From Bog-113 sp963752695 (GTDB lineage: Bacteria > Acidobacteriota > Terriglobia > Bryobacterales > Bryobacteraceae), in assembly GCA_963752695.1 (NCBI GenBank), contig CAVVZB010000003.1, positions 434,001 to 498,000 of the forward strand: 64,000 nt of DNA, given 5' to 3'. The first letter of the stretch is position 1. Each line of letters opens with the position of its first letter. The translations under genes and the position numbers were made by a program. The notes beneath the pieces were generated by a model. It searched no databases and had not been told where the DNA came from. It saw nothing but the letters and a program-made list of their open reading frames with translations. Below are positions 55,967-64,000 of the stretch, piece after piece.

Positions 55967-57394
55967 ATGGACCAGCGTAGCCGAGTTGTCGCGGTATCCC
56001 CCATGCCGCCCGAAAAGTGCGCCTACGCCCTGGCGCGCTATAGCCGATCTCCCGATTCCATTCATGACTCCATCGAATGGGTTCGCACCCACAACTCGCA
56101 AAGCTTCCTCGAACACTATTATTTTCAGTATGGGCACCAGTCCATCGCCGACCTCGGCCACACTGTCTTATGTTTCGAGGGAATCTCCGAGTTAGCGGCA
56201 ACGGCCATACAGGACGAGCCTCTCTGGGACGGTCAGGCGAAATCGTCCCGCTACCAGGACTTTTCCCAGTCCGGCTTCCACACGCCTGCCGAATTCCTTC
56301 CGCCCCAAGCCGCTACTTACCACGCGGCCGCCCGCAACCTGCTCAATTCTTATGCCGAAGTTCACGCCAGTGCGCTGGACTACTTGCGGCACGCGCTACC
56401 CAGGCCCGAAACGCTCAAACCTGAGACCTACGAGCGGAATTTGCGCGCGCGCGCCTTTGACGTCGCCCGATACCTGCTCTTCCTGGGCATACCGACCAAT
56501 GTCGGCCAGGTAACCAGCATTCGCACGTTGGAGAAGCAGATTCGCCGTCTCCGGGCCTCCCCGTATGCGGAACTCCGCGCCCTTGCTGAACAGATTTCCG
56601 CTGCCTGTGCCGCTGCGCCCGAGTGCCAATGGGATGGCGCCAACGGCGAACCTCTGGCCCCCACCCTCGCCCGCCACGCCGAGCAGGATCGCTTCGCTTT
56701 GCAATCGCGTGCGGACCTGCGCGCCTGGGCTGCTCAGAATCTCACGGTTGTCGATCCAGGTACGCCCCCTCGCGTCGACCTGGTCCGCCCCGATCACGCT
56801 GAAACCGAAATCACGGCCTCTCTCCTATACGAAGTCACCGATCTGCCTTTCCGCGCCCTCTACTTTCACGTCCGCGATTGGAGCGACGCGCAGCGCGCCG
56901 AAGTGCTCCAGCTAGCCTGCGCCACGCGCGGCAAACGTGACGATCTTCCCCGGGCCTTTCACCAAGGCTGTTTTTGCTTCGATTTGCTCATCGACATTGG
57001 CGCGTACCGCGACATGCACCGTCATCGCCGCTGTGTCCAGTTGCAGCAGGCGTTCTCCGGCCAGCACGGGTACGAGACTCCGCCGTTAATTGCGGCGTCC
57101 GGCTTGACCGCCACCTACACCGCAGCAATGAACAACACCTTATCTACGCTCCAGACTCTTCCAGCCCCCGGTTCCCACTACTTGCTTCCTTTCGGGGCTC
57201 GCTCCCGCTTTCTTTTCAAGATGGATTTTGCCGAGGCCGAGTATATCGCCCGCGTGCGCAGCGGCGTCAAGGGTCACTTCAGCTACCGCGAGATCGCCTG
57301 GGAGATGAAACAGCGAATTGCGGCCACTGTGCCCGCGCTAGCCCCCTTGATCCAAGCCACCCCTCCCTGGATCGAAGATCCGCTCACGCGTTAG
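55967..57394 (+). CDS. Duplicated ThyX-like FAD-dependent thymidylate synthase
   Basis: 475 residues, about twice a normal ThyX. The N-terminal half has HNSQSFLEHYYFQYGHQSIAD and SSRYQDFS but no RHR motif. The C-terminal half has DMHRHRRCVQLQQAFSGQHGY, with RHR matching the ThyX signature, and SRFLFKMDFAEAEYIARVRSG. This looks like a tandem duplication in which each half keeps part of the site. It converts dUMP to dTMP with FAD and methylene-THF; likely but not certain. ATG 55967; the longer reading enters dut. Confidence 0.82.
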   Translation: MDQRSRVVAVSPMPPEKCAYALARYSRSPDSIHDSIEWVRTHNSQSFLEHYYFQYGHQSIADLGHTVLCFEGISELAATAIQDEPLWDGQAKSSRYQDFSQSGFHTPAEFLPPQAATYHAAARNLLNSYAEVHASALDYLRHALPRPETLKPETYERNLRARAFDVARYLLFLGIPTNVGQVTSIRTLEKQIRRLRASPYAELRALAEQISAACAAAPECQWDGANGEPLAPTLARHAEQDRFALQSRADLRAWAAQNLTVVDPGTPPRVDLVRPDHAETEITASLLYEVTDLPFRALYFHVRDWSDAQRAEVLQLACATRGKRDDLPRAFHQGCFCFDLLIDIGAYRDMHRHRRCVQLQQAFSGQHGYETPPLIAASGLTATYTAAMNNTLSTLQTLPAPGSHYLLPFGARSRFLFKMDFAEAEYIARVRSGVKGHFSYREIAWEMKQRIAATVPALAPLIQATPPWIEDPLTR

Positions 57395-57464
57395 CTACTC
57401 TATTGGGCCGCTCGCCTCCGGCATGGACGGGCAATTGCTACCAGGCTCAGCGAGGACGTTTTCC

Positions 57465-57689
57465 ATGCCCCAGAAACAAACTCTCAAACGCGCCGCCCAG
57501 GATAAGAAAGAAGGAAAAGCTCCTTCCACCCAAGCTGGCGAATTTGTCCGCGAGCAGATGGACAAGCTGCACGATGGTACCGGCCCCAAGAACCCCAAGC
57601 AAGCCATAGCCATCGGCCTTTCCGAGGCCCGCCAAGCAGGTGTCCCCTTGCCGCCCAACCCGCGCAAGAAGAAAGCCGCTAAGAGCTAG
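57465..57689 (+). CDS. DUF6496-type small basic protein
   Basis: 74 residues. Pattern: KQTLKRAAQDKKEGKAPSTQ, EFVREQMDKLHDGTGP, NPKQAIAIGLSEARQAGVPLPP, then KKKAAK. This matches DUF6496, short proteins with Lys-rich tails, function unknown. GAGG is 9 bases before ATG 57465. Its stop overlaps the convergent PilZ gene by 4 bases. Confidence 0.85.
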   Translation: MPQKQTLKRAAQDKKEGKAPSTQAGEFVREQMDKLHDGTGPKNPKQAIAIGLSEARQAGVPLPPNPRKKKAAKS

Positions 57690-58024
57690 TTCAGCGCTGC
57701 ACCCTGCGTGCGGAACTCGTGCTTTTGGATCGAAGCCGCCACACGGCCTCCTTCCGTACGTACGATCTTTCCAACAGCAACCATCTTGAGCCGGCATTTC
57801 TCATTGAGCATTGCCGGCCACGCAATCATCAATTCCACGCGCTTGCCCACCGGTAAGTCGAACGGCGACTCGAATAGGACCCCCTTGCTGCTCATATTGA
57901 TCGTCTTCCCGCTTTGCTGGGGAAGATGACGCCGGGAATCGAGCACGCGGAACCGCAATTCGCATGTGATCTCAAACCTTCTCCGCCGCCTGCGCTCCGT
58001 TTCCGATTGCGCGCTCATTTCCAT
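57686..58024 (-). CDS. PilZ-domain protein
   Basis: About 112 residues. The c-di-GMP motif RRRRRRFEI is at the N-terminus (R-rich run), followed by a beta-barrel with TINMSSKGVLFESP, PVGKRVELMIAWP and GRVAASIQKHEF. The D/NxSxxG element is NMSSKG. It should bind c-di-GMP and signal to a partner. ATG 58024; ATG 58018 is equally possible. Confidence 0.85.
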   Translation of the reverse strand: MEMSAQSETERRRRRRFEITCELRFRVLDSRRHLPQQSGKTINMSSKGVLFESPFDLPVGKRVELMIAWPAMLNEKCRLKMVAVGKIVRTEGGRVAASIQKHEFRTQGAALN

Positions 58025-58081
58025 ACTTCTCAATATGAAGCACCTGCCAGCCAACTACAATGGAACTGTCGATTCATTTTC

Positions 58082-58408
58082 ATGAGCCTTGCAGACCAAA
58101 CTTGCATCCCGTGCCGCGGTGACGTCCCCCCGCTCGACACCGCCGCAATCGCCAAACTCGTGCCCGCCATTCCGGGGTGGTCGGTAGTCGAGAACCATCA
58201 CCTAGTCCGCGAATTCTCCTTCCCCGATTTCCGCGGTGCACTGGCTTTTGTGAATCGCATCGGCGCCGTCGCGGAACAGCAAGGGCATCATCCCGATATC
58301 ACTCTCGCCTGGGGCAAGGTCGGCGTCTCCATTTGGACTCACAAAATCAACGGCCTCACCGAAAGCGACTTTATCCTCGCCTCCAAGATCGACCGGGAAC
58401 TCGTCTAA
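58082..58408 (+). CDS. phhB: Pterin-4a-carbinolamine dehydratase
   Basis: 108 residues. The signature is QQGHHPDITLAWGKVGVSIW (His-His-Pro) then THKINGLTESDF. It recycles the pterin of aromatic amino acid hydroxylases and may have a role in molybdopterin context since moaB follows. ATG 58082; the stop overlaps the convergent moaB stop by 4 bases. Confidence 0.93.
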   Translation: MSLADQTCIPCRGDVPPLDTAAIAKLVPAIPGWSVVENHHLVREFSFPDFRGALAFVNRIGAVAEQQGHHPDITLAWGKVGVSIWTHKINGLTESDFILASKIDRELV

Positions 58409-58921
58409 CGCGCAAGCTCCCAAGCTAGGTGCGCGATCTCGGGCTGAATCAATTTTTCCCAGGCCAGTCGCACCGCCGCCGGCGACCCTGGAATCGCAAT
58501 GACCACCTTGCCCCGGTACGTTCCTGCTACCGCCCGCGACAACATCGCCGCCGCTCCCACCTGCTCATAGCTCAGCATCCGAAAAATTTCCCCGAACCCG
58601 GGCAGCGTCTTCTCAAGCCGGCCGGCCAGCGTGTCATAGGTCGTGTCACGCTTCGAAATCCCGGTACCTCCGTTCCAGATCAGGACTTGCGCTGCACTCG
58701 CCGCCAACTCTTCCAGGACCGCATCCACCAACGCCGGCTGCATCCCGAATCAGCCGGTACGCCTCCACGCGGTGCCCCGCCTCTGCAACCGCGAGCTCGA
58801 GAAAGCTCCGGTTATTGTCGGATTCGGGTGTCCTCGAATCGCTCACCGTCACGATCGCAACGCGAACTGGCCCCCGCTCCGCTGCCCACTTTCGATGCTG
58901 TTCCGAAATTTCCGAAGCCAT
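58405..58921 (-). pseudogene. moaB: MoaB/MogA-type molybdenum cofactor protein, frameshifted
   Basis: The 5' part (from ATG 58921) reads RVAIVTVSDSRTPESDNN and YRLIRD. The 3' part, in the next frame, reads PALVDAVLEEL, LIWNGGTGISKRDTT (the MPT-binding GGTG), LPGFGEIFRML and GKVVIAIPGSPAAV. One extra C on the reverse strand at 58740 explains the shift: without it the junction reads Asp-Glu-Pro-Ala-Leu, as the family expects. The product would adenylylate molybdopterin. Real mutation or assembly error. Confidence 0.85.
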
Positions 58922-58976
58922 CTGATCGAGATTCTCCTAACCGCGCCGCGCCAAACCAGTCTAATCTGACAGCCGG

Positions 58977-59621
58977 ATGGATTCGACCCAAAGCGCGCTA
59001 GCCGCCGACCACATCTCCGCCGAAGCATCCGACGACGTACTCGTCGCCCTGGCGCGCGAGGGCCGCGCGGACGCTTTCCGCGTCCTAGTCGAACGCCATA
59101 GCCGAGCCATTTACCGCCTGACCTACCGCATGACCGGAAACGACCAGGACGCCGAAGACCTTGTTCAGGAAACGCTCCTGCGCGCCTGCAAACAGCTTCA
59201 TCGTTACGACGGGCGCGCCAGCTTCGCCACTTGGCTCTACCGCATCGCCTCAAATTGCTCGCTCGATCTGCTCCGCTCCAGCAAGTCCCGGCAGCGCCGC
59301 ATTGTCCCAATTGCGCCCCACCAGGCCGGAGACGACGGTCCGCTGCTCGAAGATTTTCCGGCCTCTGGTCCGTCTCCCGAAGCCGTTACCCTGGCGCGCG
59401 AAATTACCCGGCATCTTGCGCCCGCAATGCATCAGCTCACCCCGCAGGAACGGGCCGCTTTCACCCTTCGCCACTTGGAAGGCTTCAGCATCGAGGAGAT
59501 CGGTCAAACCCTCAACATCCGCCGGAACGCCGCCAAGCATAGTGTCTTCCGCGCCGTGCAAAAGCTGCGCCGGGTACTTGAGCCCATTTTCCGCCAACAC
59601 GCACCGGGAACAACCCTATGA
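58977..59621 (+). CDS. ECF-type RNA polymerase sigma factor
   Basis: 214 residues. Region 2: FRVLVERHSRAIYRLTYRM, DAEDLVQETLLRACKQL and FATWLYRIASN. Region 4: LTPQERAAFTLRHLEGFSIEEIGQTLNI then NAAKHSVFRAVQKL. It directs transcription to its own regulon. The next gene, an anti-sigma factor, begins on the sigma stop (ATGA), so the pair is one switch. No promoter is evident. Confidence 0.95.
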   Translation: MDSTQSALAADHISAEASDDVLVALAREGRADAFRVLVERHSRAIYRLTYRMTGNDQDAEDLVQETLLRACKQLHRYDGRASFATWLYRIASNCSLDLLRSSKSRQRRIVPIAPHQAGDDGPLLEDFPASGPSPEAVTLAREITRHLAPAMHQLTPQERAAFTLRHLEGFSIEEIGQTLNIRRNAAKHSVFRAVQKLRRVLEPIFRQHAPGTTL

Positions 59622-60334
59622 ATACGCCGCATCATCTGGATTACGACCAACTCACCCTTCTGTACTTCGACCACGGGCCCCCGGCCGCCCTCGATCACTT
59701 GAACGCCTGCGCCGCGTGCCGCGACAGCTACTCTGAGATCACTCTCCTGCTGAACGCCGCTCGCGCAATCCCGGTCCCGGAAAAGGATACCGATTGGGAG
59801 CAGCGCCTCTGGAACACGATCGCGCCGTCCGTCCGTCTGGCTCTTCCGCGCCCCCGGCCCATGCGCTTCAGCCCGTGGCTGCTGGCTCCGGCGTTTGCCG
59901 CGCTACTCGCCATGGCGTTCCTCGTCGGCCGTTCTACCCGGCCCGCCCCAGCGGCGGCATTCTCGCCCCAGGCCCGCGAGCGCGTCCTCCTGATCACCCT
60001 TGGCGATCATCTCGACCGTTCGCAGATCGTCCTGGCGGAGCTGGTCAACGCGCCCGAAGGGGTCTCTCTCAACATTGCCGCCCAGCAACAACTCGCCGGA
60101 TCGCTGGTGAGTGAAAATCGCCTCTTGCGCCAAGTCGTCTCGCGTCAGGGTGACCTTTCCGACGCCGCCGTCCTCGATGACCTCGAACGTGTCCTCCTCG
60201 ATGTGGCTCACTCCCCAGCCGAAGTCTCGCCCGGAGAACTCGACCGGTTGCGCCAACGCATCGCCTCACAAGAGTTGCTATTCAAAGTGCGCGTCATTAC
60301 CACAAACGTTCGTGAAAAAGGAATGAAATTATGA
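59618..60334 (+). CDS. Zinc-finger anti-sigma factor with periplasmic domain
   Basis: 238 residues. The cytoplasmic zinc motif H-x3-C-x2-C is HLNACAAC (about 28-35). One membrane helix follows (about 86-104), then a periplasmic part rich in Leu, Gln and Arg with coiled-coil character. This is the form of ECF anti-sigma factors released by regulated proteolysis. Both ends overlap neighbours by 4 bases. Confidence 0.85.
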   Translation: MNTPHHLDYDQLTLLYFDHGPPAALDHLNACAACRDSYSEITLLLNAARAIPVPEKDTDWEQRLWNTIAPSVRLALPRPRPMRFSPWLLAPAFAALLAMAFLVGRSTRPAPAAAFSPQARERVLLITLGDHLDRSQIVLAELVNAPEGVSLNIAAQQQLAGSLVSENRLLRQVVSRQGDLSDAAVLDDLERVLLDVAHSPAEVSPGELDRLRQRIASQELLFKVRVITTNVREKGMKL

Positions 60335-61653
60335 ACTTAAGACTTCTCCTCGCATGCGCTGCTGCAACCCTCTCCGCCGTCGCCCAGCCGCCCGATTTCA
60401 GCGTTCTGCAGGATCAGCTCCGTAGCCCCGATACACAATCCCTGGCGATCGATACTGGGGAACTTAGTGCCAGCCTCGCCGCGCTTACCGCCGAAGCCGC
60501 GCTGCTTTCTCAGACCGTGGCTTCTGATCTTCCGTCCGGGGTCGACGACCCCGAATACGCAGCCGGCACGAGCGATCTAGACGCCCATCGTTACGAGGCC
60601 GCGATCCGGCATTTCAATGCCGTGATCGATCGCAAAGCCTCCCGCGTCGATAGTGCACTCTATTGGAAGGCCTACGCGCTCAATCGCTCCGGGCGGCATG
60701 CGGATGCGCTCGCAACAATCGCCCGGCTCCGCTCCGCCTTTCCTCAGAGCCGTTGGCTAGGTGACGCCCGGGCCCTGCAGGCGGAAATCAACGCAAAATC
60801 CGGCCATCCAGTCGATCCCGGTTCAGAAAACAATGAGGAGCTGAAACTGATCGCCGTCAACGGGCTCTTGCAATCCGACCCCGCGCGCGCTCTCCCGATA
60901 CTTCAGGCGCTTCTCCACGGCAACCAATCCCCTGGCGTGAAAGATCGCGCGCTGTTCGTGCTTTCCCAATCCCGCTCGCCTGAAGCAAGCCAAACGCTGC
61001 TCGATCTGGCCCGCGGGAAAGCCGATCCCGATCTGCAGGTGAAGGCGATTCGGTACATCGGCATGATGGGCGCCGAGTCCACGCGTAAAGAGTTGGTCGA
61101 TCTCTATTCGTCTTCTTCCGATAACCGCGTGAAACGGGAAATTATTCACGGGTACCTTCTATCCGGCGCCAAGTCACAACTGCTCGCCGTCGCCAAGAGC
61201 GAGCCCGATAAAGAACTGCGTCTGGAAGCCGTTCGCGCGCTGGCCCAAACCGGGGCGAAAGACGAGCTCTGGACCCTTTACAAAGCCGACGTTCCACCAG
61301 ACCTTCGGCGCGAAATTGTTCGCTCCATGCTGCTTGACGACGATTCGGCTCATCTCCTGGAAATTGCCAAGACCGAAAAGGATCTCGAGGTGCGCCGAAC
61401 CGCGATCCAAACGCTTGCGCTTACTACACGGGGCGGCGAAGGCGGTACGCTAGCCGCTCTCTATCGCAGCGAATCCGATACCGCCATCAAGCGTGAACTC
61501 ATTCGCGGGCTATTCCTTCAACAGAACGCGCGGGCATTGGTCGATCTCGCCCGCCAGGAAAGCAATCCCGAACTGAAACGCGAGATTGTCCAGCAGCTCT
61601 CCCTGATTCATTCCAAAGACGCCACCGACTACCTAATGGAGATCCTGAAATGA
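60331..61653 (+). CDS. Exported TPR/HEAT-repeat protein
   Basis: 440 residues. A signal peptide (LLLACAAATLSAVAQ) is followed by a TPR-like part (about 80-150, DLDAHRYEAAIRHFN and SALYWKAYALNRSGR) and then about eight HEAT repeats (about 165-440), each near 30 residues (for example VKDRALFVLSQSRS, VKAIRYIGMMGAES, LRLEAVRALAQTGA). It lies in the sigma/anti-sigma operon and may sense or bind a partner in the periplasm. Confidence 0.8.
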   Translation: MNLRLLLACAAATLSAVAQPPDFSVLQDQLRSPDTQSLAIDTGELSASLAALTAEAALLSQTVASDLPSGVDDPEYAAGTSDLDAHRYEAAIRHFNAVIDRKASRVDSALYWKAYALNRSGRHADALATIARLRSAFPQSRWLGDARALQAEINAKSGHPVDPGSENNEELKLIAVNGLLQSDPARALPILQALLHGNQSPGVKDRALFVLSQSRSPEASQTLLDLARGKADPDLQVKAIRYIGMMGAESTRKELVDLYSSSSDNRVKREIIHGYLLSGAKSQLLAVAKSEPDKELRLEAVRALAQTGAKDELWTLYKADVPPDLRREIVRSMLLDDDSAHLLEIAKTEKDLEVRRTAIQTLALTTRGGEGGTLAALYRSESDTAIKRELIRGLFLQQNARALVDLARQESNPELKREIVQQLSLIHSKDATDYLMEILK

Positions 61654-62687
61654 AGCTTTTCGCCCTACTGCTCTTTTCCGCACTCACTGTTTACAGCCAA
61701 ACCCCCAAGGTCACCCATGCTCAATTCGAAACACGAAACCTCTCCGGGGACACCGCTGCTGAGCTGAAAAAGCTTATTGCCGCTGAAGCTGGTCCCTTGT
61801 GGATCGGATACGCGGTGGAAGCTCAGGACCGGCATTTCGAATCGTGTTGCTGGGAGCACGGCGTGTCGGGTTGTCCTCTCGAAACAGCCGGCGGCCATTC
61901 CTCCTACAATTCCCAAGGGCAGCAGCACCAGCACGAGGAGTCTTCAATACTGTTGGTGCTCCTCCGCGTTCAGAATCGAGTCCTCGATACAGTCCGGCCG
62001 ATGTCCGGTGCTTGCCCGCTGGATGCCGGTGGCTTGCGCTTCGTCTTTGTCACTGGCGTTTCCCCTTCCGCAAGTGTGGCGTTCCTGTCCGGACAACTCG
62101 ACCCATCTGCCCGGACGCACCAGCCCGATTCCCTCCTGGCGACTATCGCTCTGCACGCCGGTAACGAGGCCGAACTGGCCCTCGAGCGTCTTGCCAGGCC
62201 GATTGAGCCTGAGTGGCTTCGCGAGAAAGCGCTCTTCTGGCTCGCCAGCGCTCGCGGTGGTCCTGGACTGGCAGCTGTACGTAATGCGGCTGAGCATGAC
62301 CCCAGCCCCGCCATCCGCGAGAAAACGATGTTCGATCTTTCGATCAGCAAGGAACCCGAGGCCGTAGGGGCTCTCATGCACTTCGCGAAGTACGATCCCG
62401 ACCCGCGCGTGCGCCGTCAGGCAATCTTCTGGATTGCGACAAAAGCCGGAGACCGCGCAAAGTCAGCTATTGCCGACGCCATTGCCAATGACCCTGACAT
62501 CGAAGTCAAGAAGCACGCCGTGTTCGGACTTCAACAACTGCCTCCCGACCAGGGCATCCCGCTGCTAATTCAGGTAGCAAGAACGAATAAGAATGGTGAA
62601 GTCAGAAAACAGGCAATATTCTGGCTTGGCCAATCCGGTGACCCCCGCGCGCTCGCTTTCTTCCAAGAGATCCTGGGAGGCAGCTAA
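61650..62687 (+). CDS. Exported HEAT-repeat protein with Cys-rich N-terminal domain
   Basis: 345 residues. A signal peptide (LFALLLFSALTVYSQ). A domain of about 150 residues carries Cys in FESCCWEHGVSGCPLE and a His-rich patch QQHQHEE, possibly metal-binding. The C-terminal half has about five HEAT repeats (LREKALFWLASARGG, IREKTMFDLSISKE, VRRQAIFWIATKAG, VKKHAVFGLQQLP, VRKQAIFWLGQSG). It is the last gene of the four-gene ECF operon. Confidence 0.8.
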   Translation: MKLFALLLFSALTVYSQTPKVTHAQFETRNLSGDTAAELKKLIAAEAGPLWIGYAVEAQDRHFESCCWEHGVSGCPLETAGGHSSYNSQGQQHQHEESSILLVLLRVQNRVLDTVRPMSGACPLDAGGLRFVFVTGVSPSASVAFLSGQLDPSARTHQPDSLLATIALHAGNEAELALERLARPIEPEWLREKALFWLASARGGPGLAAVRNAAEHDPSPAIREKTMFDLSISKEPEAVGALMHFAKYDPDPRVRRQAIFWIATKAGDRAKSAIADAIANDPDIEVKKHAVFGLQQLPPDQGIPLLIQVARTNKNGEVRKQAIFWLGQSGDPRALAFFQEILGGS

Positions 62688-62694
62688 GAACGGC

Positions 62695-64000
62695 CTACCA
62701 GCGGATTCGCAGCAGCGACACTGCTTGCCGCGGCATCGCAAATTGGATGCTAGCCTTACCTCCCTTTGCCTGCGCTTCTGCAATCCCGTCGATCGTCTGC
62801 AATTTCCCGGCGGCTTCCAACTGAGCGTATTCGGCTGGGCTCGGCTTCTGAGGCGAGCCCATCTTTTGCCACGCCGTAAAGGCATTGCTATGGGTCTGGT
62901 CGATTTGGAACCGCTCAATCGAAAGACGTTTTGCCCGGCTAGGCAGCCCCATTAGTTCCAGGGTCACCTGCGCGTCCGGTCCCGGCAGATCGTCGTCATG
63001 ATAGTTCCACGCCATCACCGTAATTTCCCGGTCCGCGCGCGCAGCGCTTCCATCGATATCCGGCCGCCCCCTTACTCCCGATGCGAGAATCGCATCCAAC
63101 CCCAATCCCCCGCTGCTCTCGACCTCTAAACGCTCCCCTCGCATCAAAGCAGCCATTCGAAATACATTCAGAACGGGCTTCTCGATTCCGTTGGTCGCCA
63201 ATGTCCGGAACCCTTCGAAGTACGGCTGGTCCTCAAACTCGAATGCCCACGTAAGCATGCCCGCGATATTGGCATTTCGTTCCGTGGCGAGCTTCGCAAT
63301 ATTGCTCATCATTGCCGCGGTATAGCACGGGTACAGCGTTCCGTTTCGATACGCATTCTCCGGATGGTTGCGCGCCGAGCACGCTGCACAGCCCTCGGGA
63401 TCGGACTCACTTAGGATGATCGGCAAGTGGCGAAATCGCTCGAAAGCAGTCACGATCTTCATGCCCTCGGATACATCCCGCAAGTTCTTCGCAATACCCA
63501 TCTGCACCCGCCCATCCACCAGTCGCGGCGCGCCCTTGGCGTGGTAAGTAATGAAGTCGAGCGGCGCACCCGCTCCGCCAGTAGCCAGGTTCTTTCCGCT
63601 ATCGCAGTGCGCCAGGAAAAGCCGCAGGAATGCCGCGGCGTGTTCCCCAGCCGGACCCGTACTGGCCGGACCGCCCACGCGCGCACCGGGCGCAGCGCGC
63701 TTTACCGCATCCACCGCAAAATCGTACAGTTGGTCGTACTCTTCTGGAGTGCCTTGCCAGTACTCGATATCAGGCTCATTCCAAACTTCCCAGTACCAGT
63801 TATTCACCTCCGCCGCCCCGTACTTCTCCACCGAGTGCTTCACCCACTCGTAAATCAGAGCAGCCCACTTTTTGTAGTCCCGGGGAGGATAGGCCCACCC
63901 CGCGCGAATCCGGGTGCGCGGCCAATCGTGTTTGTAAGGTTCCGGATTCGTGGACAAGGCTTCAGGCATGAATCCGATTTCCATTAACGGCTTGGCCTTG
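62695..64000 (-). CDS. Glycoside hydrolase family 39-like (5' end outside window)
   Basis: At least 435 residues from the window edge. The frame is still open at 64000, and the reading before the internal Met is Lys-Pro-Leu-Met-Glu-Ile-Gly-Phe-Met, typical for the interior of GH39. The acid/base Glu is in WYWEVWNEPDIEYWQG, and the nucleophile Glu in LPIILSESDPEGC. The C-terminal beta-sandwich is present. GH39 enzymes act on beta-xylosides or iduronides. It converges with the ECF operon. Confidence 0.9.
   Translation of the reverse strand, partial: KAKPLMEIGFMPEALSTNPEPYKHDWPRTRIRAGWAYPPRDYKKWAALIYEWVKHSVEKYGAAEVNNWYWEVWNEPDIEYWQGTPEEYDQLYDFAVDAVKRAAPGARVGGPASTGPAGEHAAAFLRLFLAHCDSGKNLATGGAGAPLDFITYHAKGAPRLVDGRVQMGIAKNLRDVSEGMKIVTAFERFRHLPIILSESDPEGCAACSARNHPENAYRNGTLYPCYTAAMMSNIAKLATERNANIAGMLTWAFEFEDQPYFEGFRTLATNGIEKPVLNVFRMAALMRGERLEVESSGGLGLDAILASGVRGRPDIDGSAARADREITVMAWNYHDDDLPGPDAQVTLELMGLPSRAKRLSIERFQIDQTHSNAFTAWQKMGSPQKPSPAEYAQLEAAGKLQTIDGIAEAQAKGGKASIQFAMPRQAVSLLRIRW

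Overview
The window is a chromosomal segment of a member of the Acidobacteriota, most likely the Solibacter/Bryobacter side (subdivision 3). This rests on the complete 16S gene at 8718-10210, which has about 1493 bases and an acidobacterial look, and on gene content: a carboxypeptidase-regulatory/TonB receptor, DUF1080, BON, DUF6496 and Hsp70-like proteins, and an ECF sigma operon with HEAT-repeat proteins. No alignment could be run, so the placement below phylum is an inference. The DNA is GC-rich and gene-dense. Adjacent genes often overlap by 1-8 bases, and GTG or TTG starts are common. I see no insertion sequence, prophage or CRISPR array.

Layout. 1-2160: the 5' part of a TonB-dependent receptor behind a cobalamin riboswitch, so probably a B12 or cobinamide importer; a lone receiver-domain protein is transcribed away from it. 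2689-8227: an SH3 lipoprotein, a block for a PIN/TRAM membrane protein, IspD, IspF and a DUF2721 protein, and DNA polymerase IV. 8228-14093: one complete rRNA operon (16S, tRNA-Ala(TGC), tRNA-Ile(GAT), 23S, 5S, terminator). 14116-20205: small proteins, a TIM-barrel protein, MetF, a frameshifted membrane hydrolase, a DUF1080 protein, and a divergent pair made of a Cys-rich/sigma-like protein and an XRE-S24-type regulator. 20183-25925: a GT4 glycosyltransferase, GlyA, MutS2 and a Nudix protein. 25947-30818: SMP-30-like, BON, Era, CorC, YbeY and PhoH genes, which form one long operon with Nudix and MutS2.

30994-37019: a glycan locus with one protein fusing a glycosyltransferase to a UDP-galactopyranose-mutase-like flavoprotein, plus a GH1-like and a GH2 glycosidase. 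37091-43628: the branched-chain amino acid operon ilvB-ilvN-ilvC-cimA, followed by a DUF2156 protein and a PilZ protein. It is headed by a transcription attenuator with an 18-residue Val/Ile/Leu-rich leader peptide that I read directly from the sequence. 43719-48998: an Hsp70-like ATPase, a TonB-C protein, an outer-membrane-barrel/cytochrome c pair, a VOC protein and a serine beta-lactamase-like protein.

49068-54819: an RsbU-type phosphatase, KDG kinase, a Cdd1-type protein, CsbD, Hpt, TatA/B and TatC. 54901-58921: tRNA-Ala(CGC), Dut, a duplicated ThyX-like protein, DUF6496, PilZ, pterin carbinolamine dehydratase and a frameshifted moaB. 58977-62687: ECF sigma factor, zinc-finger anti-sigma factor and two HEAT-repeat exported proteins joined by three 4-base overlaps. 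62695-64000: the 3' part of a GH39 glycosidase.

The strongest observations are the ilv attenuator, the translationally coupled sigma/anti-sigma/HEAT/HEAT operon, the GT-mutase/GH1/GH2 locus, and the divergent regulator pair at 18648-20205. Two genes (17.7 kb and 58.7 kb) carry a single extra base that breaks the frame; each could be a real mutation or an assembly error.
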